A stretch of 64,000 bases of DNA from Okeania sp. SIO1I7 (GCA_010672585.1 JAAHGF010000016.1:10882-74881); one strand, 5' to 3'; shown: positions 19,668 to 28,679, counted from the stretch's first letter. Translations and numbers: made by a program. Notes: generated by a model not told the origin, from the letters alone.

Positions 19668-21032
19668 ATGTATCATCAGAAATGGAAAAAAAGAATTATT
19701 TTTTGTTTATTATTTATCTTAATTTTTTTTAGTACCATTATCTTAAATATTCTGCTGGTAAAACAATCAGCAATCGCTGTTAAAGAAGAGGACTGGGATA
19801 GATTTTTAGAGCAAAAAGACTTTATTGAAGCAGTAAATCAAGTTGAACAGCATTGGGAAAGAGACTATGAAAATTACTTTGATGAAAATCTAGCTGACTT
19901 TTCAGTAACGGCTGAGGATATTGCTGAAACTCTTTCAAATATATCTCAACAAACTGGTACAAAACCTGCTGTTATTTGGATTTGGTCACGAGCAGAACAA
20001 ATGCAGCTAATATTAATAACCCCAGGTAAAAAACCAGAAATTTATAGTGTTACTGATGCAGATAAGCCACAGTTAATTAATACAGTTAGAAGGCTAAATG
20101 TAGAAATTACAAATCCTAGAAAACGCAATACTAAATCATATTTAGAATCAGCACAAAAGTTGCATAAATGGATGGTAAAGCCATTAGAGCCAGCTTTAGA
20201 ACAGGAGGGAATAGATACTATTATGTTCTGTTTAGGGATGGGATTACGAACTTTACCATTGGCAGTATTACATGATGGGAAAAATTTTTTGATAGAAAAG
20301 TATGCTCTTACTAGAATTCCCGCATTTAATCTGATAGATACTAACTATAATAAAATTAAAAATGCTGAAATATTAGCAATGGGAGCATCAGAATTTAAAG
20401 AACTAGAACCTTTACCAGCAGTACCAGTAGAAATTAACAAAATCACACGATTTACATGGCAAGGTAATGCTTTGATGAATCAAGATTTTACGGTTAACAA
20501 TTTACAAGAACAACGACAAAAAAAATCTTATGACATAGTTCATTTGGCTACCCATGCAGAGTTTAGACCAGGAAAACCAGAACGGTCTTATATACAGTTT
20601 TGGAATGATGAAAAAATTGGATTAGATGAAATAGAAAAATTAAAACTGAATGACCCTCCAGTAGAATTATTAGTTTTAAGTGCTTGTCGCACTGCTTTGG
20701 GAGATAGACAAGCAGAATTAGGTTTTGCGGGATTAACGGTGAAGTCAGGAGTTAGATCGGCATTAGCAAGTTTGTGGAATGTCAGCGATATTGGAACATT
20801 GGCATTAATGACAGAATTTTATCAACACTTGCAAAAAACACTACTTAGAGCAGAAGCACTCCGACAAGCTCAAATTGCAATGATACGAGGGGAAGTAGGT
20901 ATAAATATGGGTGAGCTAAGTGGAACTAGGGGAGAGTTACAACTACCACCAGAGTTGTCAGAGTTTGGCGATGAAATTTTTTCCCACCCTTATTATTGGT
21001 CAGCTTTTACATTAATTGGTAATCCTTGGTAA
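19668..21032 (+). CDS. Membrane-anchored CHAT-domain protease
   Basis: 454 residues. Residues 10-37 form one hydrophobic segment (signal anchor or uncleaved signal), so the rest probably faces the periplasm. Residues about 70-454 align along their length with the C-terminus of the 1-4694 gene, including VTNPR/ITNPR, QKL(Y/H)(N/K)W, the His motif HLATHAEF (His296) and LVLSACRTA (Cys340), and the ending HPYYW(A/S)(G/A)FT(I/L)(V/I)G(N/S)PW. This is a caspase-like CHAT peptidase without the haemagglutinin stalk. GGAG lies 7 bp before the ATG. Substrate unknown. Confidence 0.85.
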   Translation: MYHQKWKKRIIFCLLFILIFFSTIILNILLVKQSAIAVKEEDWDRFLEQKDFIEAVNQVEQHWERDYENYFDENLADFSVTAEDIAETLSNISQQTGTKPAVIWIWSRAEQMQLILITPGKKPEIYSVTDADKPQLINTVRRLNVEITNPRKRNTKSYLESAQKLHKWMVKPLEPALEQEGIDTIMFCLGMGLRTLPLAVLHDGKNFLIEKYALTRIPAFNLIDTNYNKIKNAEILAMGASEFKELEPLPAVPVEINKITRFTWQGNALMNQDFTVNNLQEQRQKKSYDIVHLATHAEFRPGKPERSYIQFWNDEKIGLDEIEKLKLNDPPVELLVLSACRTALGDRQAELGFAGLTVKSGVRSALASLWNVSDIGTLALMTEFYQHLQKTLLRAEALRQAQIAMIRGEVGINMGELSGTRGELQLPPELSEFGDEIFSHPYYWSAFTLIGNPW

Positions 21033-21267
21033 GTTTTCTGGGCGTTGGTAATTTAGACCCTAGATCGATATATCTTCTCGACCTTTCTTTATGTAATAAT
21101 ACATAGGTTATTTAACTGAAACAAATATTCCATTGCACTGAACTTAGCAAAGCAGGAAGCAGGAAGTAGGGAGTAGGAGAGTCCAAAAATTGGATAATTT
21201 AGTTTTTGCTATTCCTTAACCCTAAAAGTAAACCAATAAATTGGGAGAGACCAAAACCATCCAAACA

Positions 21268-22005
21268 ATGACTCAAATATATCATCCTCGCCAAAAGCAA
21301 CTTCAATCTCTAATCGAAAAGTTATCCATACCTCAACAAGCAGCAATAAAATGGAATTTACTAGATTTGGCTTTAACCCATTCTACAGTTTCCTCAACAC
21401 ATAACTATGAACAATTAGAGTTTGTAGGTGATGCAGTAGTACGACTGGTAGCTGCCGAGTTACTATTTGAAAAATATTCAAATTACCCAGTAGGAGAATT
21501 TGCTGCCATTCGTTCTATTTTGGTGAGCGATCGCTCTCTAGCACAAATTGCTAATAAATATGGGTGGAGTCGTTATTTACTGGTATCTAAAAGTGCGGCA
21601 GGAGATCGAGCTGGGGAAGAGTCACGAATAGCAGATTCTTTTGAAGCTGTTTTAGCTGCTCTTTATTTAAGCACCAATAGCTTAGAATTAATTCGCCCCT
21701 GGTTAGACTCTCACTTTGAAATCTTAATCGCAGAAATTCGCAGTGACCCAGCTAGGCAAAATTATAAAGCAGCTCTCCAAGAATGGACTCAAGGTCATTA
21801 CAAAACACTGCCAAATTATCAAGTTCAGGAAACTAATAAGATTCATGGCGATCGAGGACGTTTCTTTGCAGAAGTTTGGTTTAAAGGCAAGAAACTTGGC
21901 ATGGGTAAGGGACCATCAATTAAAGCTGCGGAACAAGCCGCAGCTAAATCTGCTTTGAATAAATTGAAGGTTCAAAGTTTTGAACAGTTAGACGATCTAC
22001 TTTAG
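21268..22005 (+). CDS. rnc: Ribonuclease III
   Basis: 245 residues from the ATG at 21268 (a TTG at 21241 in frame is less likely). Endonuclease domain with the family signature NYEQLEFVGD (46-55), whose acidic residues bind the catalytic metal, and a downstream ADSFEAVLAALY acidic helix. The C-terminal dsRNA-binding domain starts at YKAALQEW and ends KGPSIKAAEQAAAKSAL. It processes double-stranded rRNA precursors and mRNAs. The length is normal. Cyanobacteria often carry more than one copy. It stands alone and carries an HIP1 site. Confidence 0.93.
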   Translation: MTQIYHPRQKQLQSLIEKLSIPQQAAIKWNLLDLALTHSTVSSTHNYEQLEFVGDAVVRLVAAELLFEKYSNYPVGEFAAIRSILVSDRSLAQIANKYGWSRYLLVSKSAAGDRAGEESRIADSFEAVLAALYLSTNSLELIRPWLDSHFEILIAEIRSDPARQNYKAALQEWTQGHYKTLPNYQVQETNKIHGDRGRFFAEVWFKGKKLGMGKGPSIKAAEQAAAKSALNKLKVQSFEQLDDLL

Positions 22006-22023
22006 TACCCGACAGATAACGTT

Positions 22024-22429
22024 ATATTATGTCCGATTGAATACTTATTGACATCCTCCCGACGCTGCACTTGCGTGAAAGCGCGGGATTCCTAACCATC
22101 GCTGATTAGGTCTTTCTGCTTCAATGCACCAGCCTCCAAGGTCAAGCCTCTTTTCGGTCTTACGGTCGCTCCACAGACTGACACTGCTAGCCCAGCAGCC
22201 AAGTTTTAAATCTAACACACTATTGGCATACACCGCAAAATTGATTGGTTTTCCCATGCGACGCTCCCCTTCGGGAGAGCGGGGGTCTTCAACCAACGTT
22301 GAGATAAATAGAGACGGAGGAGTCAGGAGTCAGTCCTCAGGAGTCAGGAGTCGGGAGGAAATCAAGAAGGAAGTTTTTGGTCGCGTAAGCGGAACGGAGT
22401 TCTATCGCGCTATTAAGCGGACATGATAT
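22024..22429. mobile_element. Composite relic: IS630-type termini around an IS200/IS605-type right-end remnant
   Basis: ATATTATGTCCG (22024-22035) is inverted as CGGACATGATAT (22418-22429), the same ends as the IS630-type relic near 26 kb. Inside, read on the minus strand, ggaatcccgcgctttcac followed by gggaggatgtcaa (22050-22097) resembles the 3' end of TnpB-carrying transposons (right-end/omegaRNA scaffold). A further hairpin, cgctccccttcgggagagcg, lies at 22261-22280. No tnpB coding sequence remains. A GGAGTCA heptamer tract lies at 22318-22355. An 83-codon minus-strand ORF here is probably just this RNA-like remnant. Confidence 0.45.
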
Positions 22430-22665
22430 TATACCTTATTACCTATACTCGTAAAACTTTGTACCTCATCAACTCCAAAACTGCTGTAGTAAATGAATAA
22501 TAGAGGGATATCTTCTGTATAGATAGGATCGGCTTTTTGATTGCTCAATTATTGGAACTCGATCTTAATCAAGTTGCATAAGGATAACGCACATTGAATC
22601 TATTATAACTACTACTCATGCCATTTGGATGAATATTTGCTATAAATCTTGATTTTGCATATAAA

Positions 22666-23385
22666 TTAACGCAATGCAAAATCAGACCGCAATCTCAAGT
22701 CCAAATCTTCCTCTGGATAAATCACGACCACCTCTGCTTTTTCCCGACCCAATAATACTCCAGCTAAAGCACCCAACCCAGCACCAGCTAACACTCTTTC
22801 TGTGGCAATTACTTTATCCCCAGTAATGCCAGATAGTAAAGTAGCAGCAGCACCACCCACAGCGGCACCCTTCAAAATATCTCCAGCATCGGCACCCTTT
22901 GTGATTTTTTCAGTATCGGTAATTACCCTAGAAATAGCGTCAAAACGAAACCTTCTGCGGCCACCGATAATTAACTGTTCGGCAACAAATTGAGTACCAT
23001 CTGAAACAGGTTGTAGTTGACCTTCTATGAGACTGCCAAAGGGTATGATTACTCTTCCTTGAACATCTCGAATATCTTGTGCTACTGTTAACCTTAATCT
23101 CATAGATTCATCTGGACTTAGGACTACTTTTTCTGCTTCCTCATATTCGACAGGTATAAGTGTCCCTGCTGGTATTTGTGCTACAGAAAACTGTCTTCGT
23201 TGGTTATTAGGAAATTGACTTTGTTGGTTATTACGAAATTGCCTTTGTTGGTTCTCAAGAAGCGTTCTTCGCCGATAAAATTGAGCCATAGCAGGATTTG
23301 AAATTAGGGGTGTTGCTGTGGCTAATGTCATACCTAAAGTTAATAATAAAGATGTTCCGAAATGCCATGTTTTTGAATTAAACAT
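22666..23385 (-). CDS. Exported protein of unknown function, TrbI/VirB10-like C-terminal half
   Basis: 239 residues. Signal peptide 1-34, ending in a cleavable AMA-Q. Then an Arg/Gln/Asn-rich stretch (36-67) with a threefold NNQ(R/Q)xQF pattern. Then a beta-rich domain beginning IPAGTLIPVEYEE, with VIIPFGSLIEGQL and FVAEQLIIGG, a Gly/Ala-rich hydrophobic part (GAAVGGAAATLLSG, GAGLGALAGVLLG) and an end DLDLRLRSDFAL. Proteins of this plan are widespread in cyanobacteria. The IPAG...IPxGSxIxGQ pattern is shared with VirB10/TrbI-type domains, but no conjugation genes are nearby, so I do not assign that role. Confidence 0.7.
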   Translation of the reverse strand: MFNSKTWHFGTSLLLTLGMTLATATPLISNPAMAQFYRRRTLLENQQRQFRNNQQSQFPNNQRRQFSVAQIPAGTLIPVEYEEAEKVVLSPDESMRLRLTVAQDIRDVQGRVIIPFGSLIEGQLQPVSDGTQFVAEQLIIGGRRRFRFDAISRVITDTEKITKGADAGDILKGAAVGGAAATLLSGITGDKVIATERVLAGAGLGALAGVLLGREKAEVVVIYPEEDLDLRLRSDFALR

Positions 23386-23795
23386 AGGTAATATTCTCCA
23401 AATAGAAAATTTTCAGCAGTGTAATAAATATCTGATTAGATATAGCAGTGCTAACTCAGGGGTTTACCAGGGTCATTTCATTCTGGTGCAGGATGGCAGA
23501 AATAACTAACCAGTTACAAAATCCTAAAAGCTTTACCAATCAATAATTTTGAATTTTGAATTTTGACTTCCGGGTAGCGGCACTAGATTTTGGCAATGAA
23601 TTTATTGATTTTCAGACAGGGAAAAATAAATTTCCTAAAGCTTCAAATAACGTTGTTTCGTCAATACATAAAATGCCACAGTTTAGAATGAAATAGCCTA
23701 GGGCGTTTACCTTTTTAAGGTAAGGGAAAATTGTTAATTTTTTTATATAACAAGATTTTTTATTCCCTGTTTTTTACCGAATAATTAAGGTAAAA
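23386..23795. other. Gene-free stretch with one small hairpin
   Basis: AT-rich; the only structure is TTACCTT-TTT-AAGGTAA at 23707-23723. No ORF is supported. Confidence 0.35.
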
Positions 23796-23972
23796 ATCCT
23801 CTCCTTTAAAGGAGAAACAAGCGGTCGTTAGCGCAGTTTCCCGAAGGGTGGGATGGCGAGGTCTTTTCGCCATATCCAATCGACCAAGAGAGAAAAAATT
23901 TTCCTTTTATTCAATCCTATCCGTTTTAGGGAGAGGTAATTATCAATTATCCATTATCAATTATCAATTATT
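23796..23972. repeat. Interspersed repeat R (copy 3) ending in (AATTATC)n
   Basis: Near-identical to copy 1 from cctctcctttaaaggaga through gggtgggatggcgaggtc to gagaggtaatt, here joined to AATTATC heptamers. It ends 4 bp before the stop codon of the kinase gene. Confidence 0.75.
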
Positions 23973-23975
23973 GAA

Positions 23976-24929
23976 CTACATAGCAATAGCTTTCAAGGCT
24001 AAAATTCCTGCACCATAAGCAGGTTGATGTCTAGGCCAGATAATTTTCGCAGCAGGAGCGACCGCTATAACGGAATCTTCAAACTGACCGCGAAAATTAA
24101 TCATACTCTTCCAGACATTTCCAATAGTAACAACCTCAAAAGTTTCGTGAGGCTGAAATAAGGTAGATATCACAATTTTTGTAGCTATGCTTAACTCCTC
24201 TACAGCATCGTTGATAATTTTCTTAGCAACCTTATCTCCCTTATCTGCGGCTGCGGAGACAATAGGAGCAAGTGCTGCTATATGTGTTGGACCCCATCCA
24301 CGACCATAGACTACTTCTATTAGACCTTCAATATTTGTTAGGTCCAGATATGCTTGAAAATCTGTAATTAGAGTTGTGGGTAATTCACGTCCATCATAAC
24401 TTTTCAAAGCTGCTTGTAAACCTCGAATAGCTATATCATAACCACTACCTTCGTCTCCCAACAGATAGCCCCAACCACCAACTCGTTTAGTTAATCCCTG
24501 ACTATTCTGCCCAAATATTTGAGAGCCTGTACCTGCCATAGCGACAATACCTACGGAATGACCAATACCACCGACCAGAGCGATCGGGCTGTCGCTACAT
24601 ATAATTATTGTATTTGGCTGTAATGCCCATTTTATCGGAAGATTAGCAATAATTTCTTGGAGCAAATTTTCTACTACTCGAACATCTTCCGGTCTTCCCA
24701 CTCCTGCTAAACCAAGACAAATTCCAGAGATTGGTTGATGGCTATTACTATTAGTAACTGCTTGAGTAATAGCTGTTTGAATCGAATTTTTTGCTACTTC
24801 AATTCCTACACTCTGATAATTTGACGGACCGCTTTTGCCACTACCAAGAATTTGATAATTTTCATCCATTAAAATGGCTTCTGTTTTGGTACCACCGCCA
24901 TCAATTCCTAAAACATTTACTTGTTTCAT
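23976..24929 (-). CDS. BadF/BadG/BcrA-type ATPase, N-acetylglucosamine kinase-like
   Basis: 317 residues, normal for the eukaryote-type GlcNAc kinase group. ASKHA fold: phosphate-1 loop GIDGGGTKTE (8-17), phosphate-2-type loop MAGTGSQIFG with GGWGYLLGDEGSGYDIA after it, and adenosine-region VVTIGNVWKS. GWG..LGDEGS is diagnostic of BadF/NAGK members. Expected to phosphorylate an amino sugar with ATP, in the cytoplasm; the actual sugar is not certain. AGAAG directly precedes the ATG. The AATTATC heptamer repeat abuts the 3' end. Confidence 0.85.
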   Translation of the reverse strand: MKQVNVLGIDGGGTKTEAILMDENYQILGSGKSGPSNYQSVGIEVAKNSIQTAITQAVTNSNSHQPISGICLGLAGVGRPEDVRVVENLLQEIIANLPIKWALQPNTIIICSDSPIALVGGIGHSVGIVAMAGTGSQIFGQNSQGLTKRVGGWGYLLGDEGSGYDIAIRGLQAALKSYDGRELPTTLITDFQAYLDLTNIEGLIEVVYGRGWGPTHIAALAPIVSAAADKGDKVAKKIINDAVEELSIATKIVISTLFQPHETFEVVTIGNVWKSMINFRGQFEDSVIAVAPAAKIIWPRHQPAYGAGILALKAIAM

Positions 24930-25194
24930 CTTCTATAATTATTTATCTAATTTAGAGGCAGGAAAAATTTTGGTTTTATCAACAAACTATCCCCACTAGA
25001 TAAAAATTATCACAAATAGTTATAAGCAATCTAGCTTCGGAATTTTAAGATGTTGTCTCTAGCTTAATGATGAAGCTGAAAATTATCATTTAATAGAGTT
25101 TCTGATTGAGGCAATCCTGATTTACTAAGCACTAAAATTTCATAATCAGTAAATTAGTGAGATAGAGTATTTTTCACTTCTTGTTTAACATTTT

Positions 25195-25390
25195 TGTAAG
25201 CATTCAGCGGTCAGCTATCAGCCATTAACTTCATAGGAAATGAAGTAAAATCGCAGTATTGAAAGACTGAATTACCATAGTCAAGTATAGTTCAAAGCAT
25301 ATTTGAAGACCTTAGCTATTAACTGCAAATGTGTTTTTAAATTTGACATTAAAAAGCTGACTGCTGACCGCTAATAGCTGAATGCTTACA
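25195..25390. mobile_element. 196-bp MITE, termini TGTAAGCATTCAGC
   Basis: TGTAAGCATTCAGC (25195-25208) is perfectly inverted at 25377-25390; the similarity extends inward (ggtcagctatcag / taatagctg). Relatives: 41505-41577, 46191-46380 and a one-ended piece at 61263-61292. Bases 24930-25194 before it hold nothing recognisable beyond the kinase promoter region. Confidence 0.75.
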
Positions 25391-25777
25391 CATTTTCTTA
25401 TTAGTAAATCAAGGTTGAGGAGAACCAGCATAATGAAATTGTAATTGATTATTTAGCTGAATTATCAAATAATAACTTATATATTTCAACAGAAAAATAT
25501 TACTTTTTTGACAACTGATAACTGATAACTAATAACTGATTTATAAGACTATGAAATAATTATATATTAATTAAATTTATATTTAATTAATTAACCTATT
25601 TAAAATTTAAACGAATTTTGACAAAAAAAGTTGAAATGAGCTTTCGAGGGCCAAATTTTAGGGAAAAATCGCGATTTCGCCCCTGTATTCGCAATCTTTT
25701 CAGAAACGCTACAAGTCTTGATATGCAATAAATACAGGATTTTTGCTTCCCAGCCAATTTTGATGTATATTGATAAC

Positions 25778-26040
25778 AAGTCTGTCGCTCTGCGTAGGTG
25801 CTTATTAAAATGAAAAAGAGAAATTGAAGAAGCAGGAATATAAAGTGCTATATCTTGCAACCTAATTCTCCCGAATTTAATCCAATTGAAAATTGTTGCT
25901 CAAAAATTAAAGAATATTTGCGAGGGGTTGCGACTCGTACTAGAGATAATGCTCAAAATAGCATTAATGGAAGCAATTGAGCAAGTTACTTTAACTGATA
26001 TTAAAAATTGGTTCACTCATTGCTGTTATATCATGTCCGG
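25778..26040 (+). pseudogene. IS630-family transposase, 3' fragment with frameshifts
   Basis: Pieces in three frames spell the end of an IS630 DDE transposase: EIEEAGI, KVLYL, then QPNSPEFNPIENCCSKIKEY (the SPxxNPIEN-W/C-SxIK signature with the last catalytic Glu), LRGVATRTRDNAQNSI and, after another shift, MEAIEQVTLTDIKNWFTHC. The element ends at ATATCATGTCCGG (26028-26040), the terminus found on several MITEs in this window. No upstream two-thirds of the gene was seen; bases 25391-25777 are otherwise blank. Confidence 0.7.
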
Positions 26041-26084
26041 ATAATTAGTGATAAAAAAACTTTCTCCTTTTTACCCCTCTTCCA

Positions 26085-26118
26085 TTCTGACTCCTGACTC
26101 CTGACTCCTGACTCCTCC
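26085..26118. repeat. (TGACTCC)n heptamer tract
   Basis: Four to five tandem heptamers (GGAGTCA on the other strand) at the broken end of the tnpB remnant. The same heptamer occurs at 7463, 10532, 22318, 51236 and 54441. Confidence 0.75.
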
Positions 26119-26256
26119 CTCTTTATAAAACCATGTTTGCGCATTTTAGCTATAGCTTGATTAAAGCAATATCTACTTGCTGCTAACCACTGTTTCCAAA
26201 TTTGATGGAGACTTTTTTCTGGGTAAACTCTGATCTTTTGAGATTTGAGATGAATA
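26119..26256 (-). pseudogene. IS607-type tnpB, N-terminal fragment only
   Basis: About 45 codons: IHLKSQKIRVYPEKSLHQIW then KQWLAASRYCFNQAIAKMRK. This matches the start of TnpB proteins (short basic strand, RVYP, then KxWLxxSRYxxNxA). The frame then runs into the GGAGTCA heptamers and the IS630 end, so the RuvC-like nuclease domain is missing. It follows tnpA directly, as in IS607 elements. Confidence 0.7.
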
Positions 26257-26258
26257 CT

Positions 26259-26281
26259 TTTCCTATGGAATGCTGCGCAAA
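26259..26281. repeat. Mini-repeat TTTCCTnnGGAATGCTGCGCAAA (copy 1)
   Basis: A 23-bp copy at the tnpA/tnpB junction; it creates the tnpA stop codon on the minus strand. Contains TTCC/GGAA as a small inverted repeat. Confidence 0.75.
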
Positions 26282-26859
26282 TGGAGTCCGTACAATCTGG
26301 CCGAGAAACAGTGGAGGATTGAAAGGATGTCTTCAACCATTTCTCGTTTCCTTTCCTTCGGAATGCTTCGCAAACGGAATGCTGCGCAAACGGGAGAGAG
26401 TTCAACTTTGTGGAGAACCACGATTTCGCAAGAGTGTTTGGTACAAAACCACTGGAGCAAATCGAAGCCAAATCTAGCGAGCCTGTCTTTATATGTGACC
26501 ACAATACGTTTGACATTTCCTGACATGACCCGCTCCAATATGGTAAGCATTTTTTTCCGTTTGTAATTGAGTCCTCCTCCAACTTCTTTGACAAGCTCTC
26601 CATCAGGATATTGGGATTGGAGATATTCACATTGACGCTGCAAATCTTCCTTTTGCTTCGTTGACGAGACTCTGGCATAGAGGATGATAACCCTATCCCC
26701 GGTAGTCCCAGTTGTATATGTGGTGATGTCATATCTTCTCTGTCCCCCTGCTGTTCTGATTGCTGTAATTTTTCCTTGCTCTTCCCAGTACCGCAAGGTT
26801 CTGTCACAGACTCCCAAGATGCGAGTCGCTTCCCCTGGCGTTACATAATTTTTGGTCAT
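26263..26859 (-). CDS. tnpA: IS607-family serine recombinase TnpA (altered by mini-repeat insertions)
   Basis: 199 residues from the ATG at 26859, preceded by AAAGGA. N-terminal MerR-like helix-turn-helix (VTPGEATRILGV..RTLRYWEEQGKI) and then the serine recombinase core with catalytic Ser in ILYARVSSTKQKEDL and Arg in YKDRLARFGFDLL. Between VELSP and EMVEDILSI is an extra basic segment (VCAAFRLRSIPKERKR) made by two copies of the TTTGCGCAGCATTCC mini-repeat. A third copy after ARLYGL supplies the TAG stop. The reading frame survives both insertions, but activity is doubtful. Confidence 0.8.
   Translation of the reverse strand: MTKNYVTPGEATRILGVCDRTLRYWEEQGKITAIRTAGGQRRYDITTYTTGTTGDRVIILYARVSSTKQKEDLQRQCEYLQSQYPDGELVKEVGGGLNYKRKKMLTILERVMSGNVKRIVVTYKDRLARFGFDLLQWFCTKHSCEIVVLHKVELSPVCAAFRLRSIPKERKREMVEDILSILHCFSARLYGLHLRSIP
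26347..26390. repeat. Mini-repeat TTTCCTnnGGAATGCTGCGCAAA (double copy)
   Basis: Two overlapping units in tandem inside tnpA, translated in frame as part of its extra basic segment. One unit reads GCTTCGC instead of GCTGCGC. Confidence 0.75.
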
Positions 26860-26933
26860 TTCCTTTCTGCATGTGTTTTCATTTTCTATTCTCACAGTAT
26901 TTGCCGGAAATTGCCAGGGTTTTAAAAATCTAG

Positions 26934-27167
26934 TCACGCACCATTGTTTGCAGTTAAGGCTTCAGTATCTAACTCATTGCTCGAAACAGATGTTTCATCT
27001 TCGTTTTCTTTGGCGAGTTCTTCTTCCAAAAGCTGAATTGCTCCTTGAATGCGGAGTAGAGTGTTTTGAACATTAGTCCGCTTGTCATCGAGTTCTGTCA
27101 ATACTTTTTGACCCGATTCAAATTCGGCTGTAAGTTCTTGAAGGCGTTGTTGTAGTCGTTGTTTCAT
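26934..27167 (-). CDS. Small coiled-coil protein
   Basis: 77 residues. Residues 1-52 show a continuous heptad pattern (LQQRLQELTAEFESGQKVL, then LLRIQGAIQLLEEEL); the remaining tail is acidic and Ser/Asn-rich. No signal peptide. It lies on the same strand as, and downstream of, the S74-domain gene (375-bp gap holding a MITE), and may be the last gene of that unit. Short coiled-coil proteins of this style occur in phage-like and tail-fibre neighbourhoods, which agrees with the S74 neighbour, but I cannot name it. No good ribosome binding site. Confidence 0.6.
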   Translation of the reverse strand: MKQRLQQRLQELTAEFESGQKVLTELDDKRTNVQNTLLRIQGAIQLLEEELAKENEDETSVSSNELDTEALTANNGA

Positions 27168-27298
27168 TTGCTTGCTTTCGATATTTTAATTGTGTCTCTA
27201 AGAAACTTTTTGTGGATTATTCCAGGGGGATCGATTCCAATACATACTGATGATGGAGAAGCAGGTAATTCTCTCGACCACTCAATTTTATTGAAATC

Positions 27299-27388
27299 AG
27301 GACTTACGCAAAGGCACTATATATAGAGCCTTGGTGCGTTACTAAGCGCGCTAACACACCCTACCAAAAGCCTTCATGCGTAAGTCCT
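27299..27388. mobile_element. 90-bp MITE, perfect 12-bp termini AGGACTTACGCA (copy 2)
   Basis: AGGACTTACGCA at 27299-27310 is perfectly inverted at 27377-27388. Same family as 5309-5397. It separates the small coiled-coil gene from the S74 gene. A stem ttcccctaaaaaggggagg follows at about 27411-27430. Confidence 0.75.
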
Positions 27389-27542
27389 GGAAATAAAATC
27401 AACGAAAAAGTTCCCCTAAAAAGGGGAGGCTTTAAACCCAATTTTTCGATAAATCATATCGGGATTTCAGGTAACCTGGGCATCAAGATACCTCCTATCT
27501 CTTAATCTAGATGCGTTACATCCTGAAGTGCGGAATGTCGGT

Positions 27543-28679
27543 CTAAACTCCAGTATCCACCTTTTTCTTGAGATCCGCGAGTTCCTGCTCAAGTGCTGCG
27601 ATCCGTTTGTCATACTCCAGCTTCACTTCTTTGATAGCGGCAATGGCCATCACGGCAAAGTCGTTGTAGTTAAGACCTTTTAAGTCGTCATTCTTACTGA
27701 CACAATCAGGAAAAACCTGTTCTACTTCCTGAGCAATAAAACCCAAAAATTTGCGGGAATTATCCTGAGAATCAAACCAACGGTAGGATCTTGGCTGCAA
27801 TTTCATCACTTCTTCTAAGACATTGCTAAGAGGCTCAATATCTTTTTTGATGCGCTGATCACTCGGAGATATCCAACCCCCTCTGGGTGTCAGGGAACCG
27901 GCTACCTCCCAATTCGACGATGGAATGGGATTGCGGAACTTAAACATCAAGCTATGATGGTTTGGATAACTGAGAAATGGGATGATACTCCAAAACATTT
28001 TACGATCGTACCTTTCAAATATCAATGAACGGCCGTCCTTGATGAAGATAGATCCATTGCTGTAAAGATTATTACTGATTGCAAGATCACCATGTACATC
28101 TAATTTTGCTTGTGGTTCCGTGGTACCAATACCAACTTTGGAATCGCTTTTTGTAGCCAGATTTAAGCCTGTGGCACCTACGCTTAAGTTGGTCAGTTGT
28201 GAACCATCACCGATGAATTTGGTCGCTTTTACATCGCCACTTACTTCGAGTTTCATAGAAGGACTCTTCGTACCGATGCCTAGATTTCCGTTGTCGAGCA
28301 TAACCATCTTGTCCTCATTGTCAACGCGAAAGCTCATGAATCCATCACCGGATTTCTTGTTGATCACCGTGTACTGACCAGTATGGTTTTGCATCAGCGC
28401 GTAGCATTTTTTATCTGTAGCGACGGCGCTGTGGGAGAAGCAGGCCCAATTTTTGCCATGTCCGACGTCACCGACGAAGACATTATTGAGGATGGCGTTA
28501 CCGCCAGCAACTTCAAGTTTTTGCCCCGGACTCGTGGTGCCGATACCAACCTTATCTGCCGCATTGATAGCAAGTGTCAAACCCGAATTACCCGCAACAG
28601 CGTTGCTTAGGTCGTTCCATTCAGTAATGGCTAACCCATCACCCGATTTTTTATCTTTGTTATTTGTGTAAAATCCCAT
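27543..28679 (-). CDS. Tail-fibre-like protein with C-terminal peptidase S74 (self-cleaving chaperone) domain
   Basis: 378 residues. Three GIGT(T/K)(S/E)P turns (45-51, 134-140, 183-189), each followed by KLEV or KLDV, are typical of trimeric beta-prism fibre shafts. The C-terminal S74 domain begins about 270: SDQRIKKDI holds the Ser273/Lys278 pair expected for autocleavage, followed by LQPRSYRWF, FLGFIAQEVEQVFPD and a final coiled coil (350-374). In phage tail spikes this domain drives trimerisation and then cuts itself off. No signal peptide. It lies 164 bp downstream of the giant gene on the same strand. GC content is visibly higher than that of flanking genes. It does not sit among phage structural genes. 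Confidence 0.82.
   Translation of the reverse strand: MGFYTNNKDKKSGDGLAITEWNDLSNAVAGNSGLTLAINAADKVGIGTTSPGQKLEVAGGNAILNNVFVGDVGHGKNWACFSHSAVATDKKCYALMQNHTGQYTVINKKSGDGFMSFRVDNEDKMVMLDNGNLGIGTKSPSMKLEVSGDVKATKFIGDGSQLTNLSVGATGLNLATKSDSKVGIGTTEPQAKLDVHGDLAISNNLYSNGSIFIKDGRSLIFERYDRKMFWSIIPFLSYPNHHSLMFKFRNPIPSSNWEVAGSLTPRGGWISPSDQRIKKDIEPLSNVLEEVMKLQPRSYRWFDSQDNSRKFLGFIAQEVEQVFPDCVSKNDDLKGLNYNDFAVMAIAAIKEVKLEYDKRIAALEQELADLKKKVDTGV

Noticed and set aside
25600..25860. 86-codon minus-strand ORF
   Set aside because: It lies antisense to decayed IS630 sequence and has no supporting features.
26031..26807. 258-codon minus-strand ORF
   Set aside because: Most of it is tnpA read in the wrong frame; only the last part is real tnpB sequence, annotated as a fragment, followed by heptamer-encoded residues.
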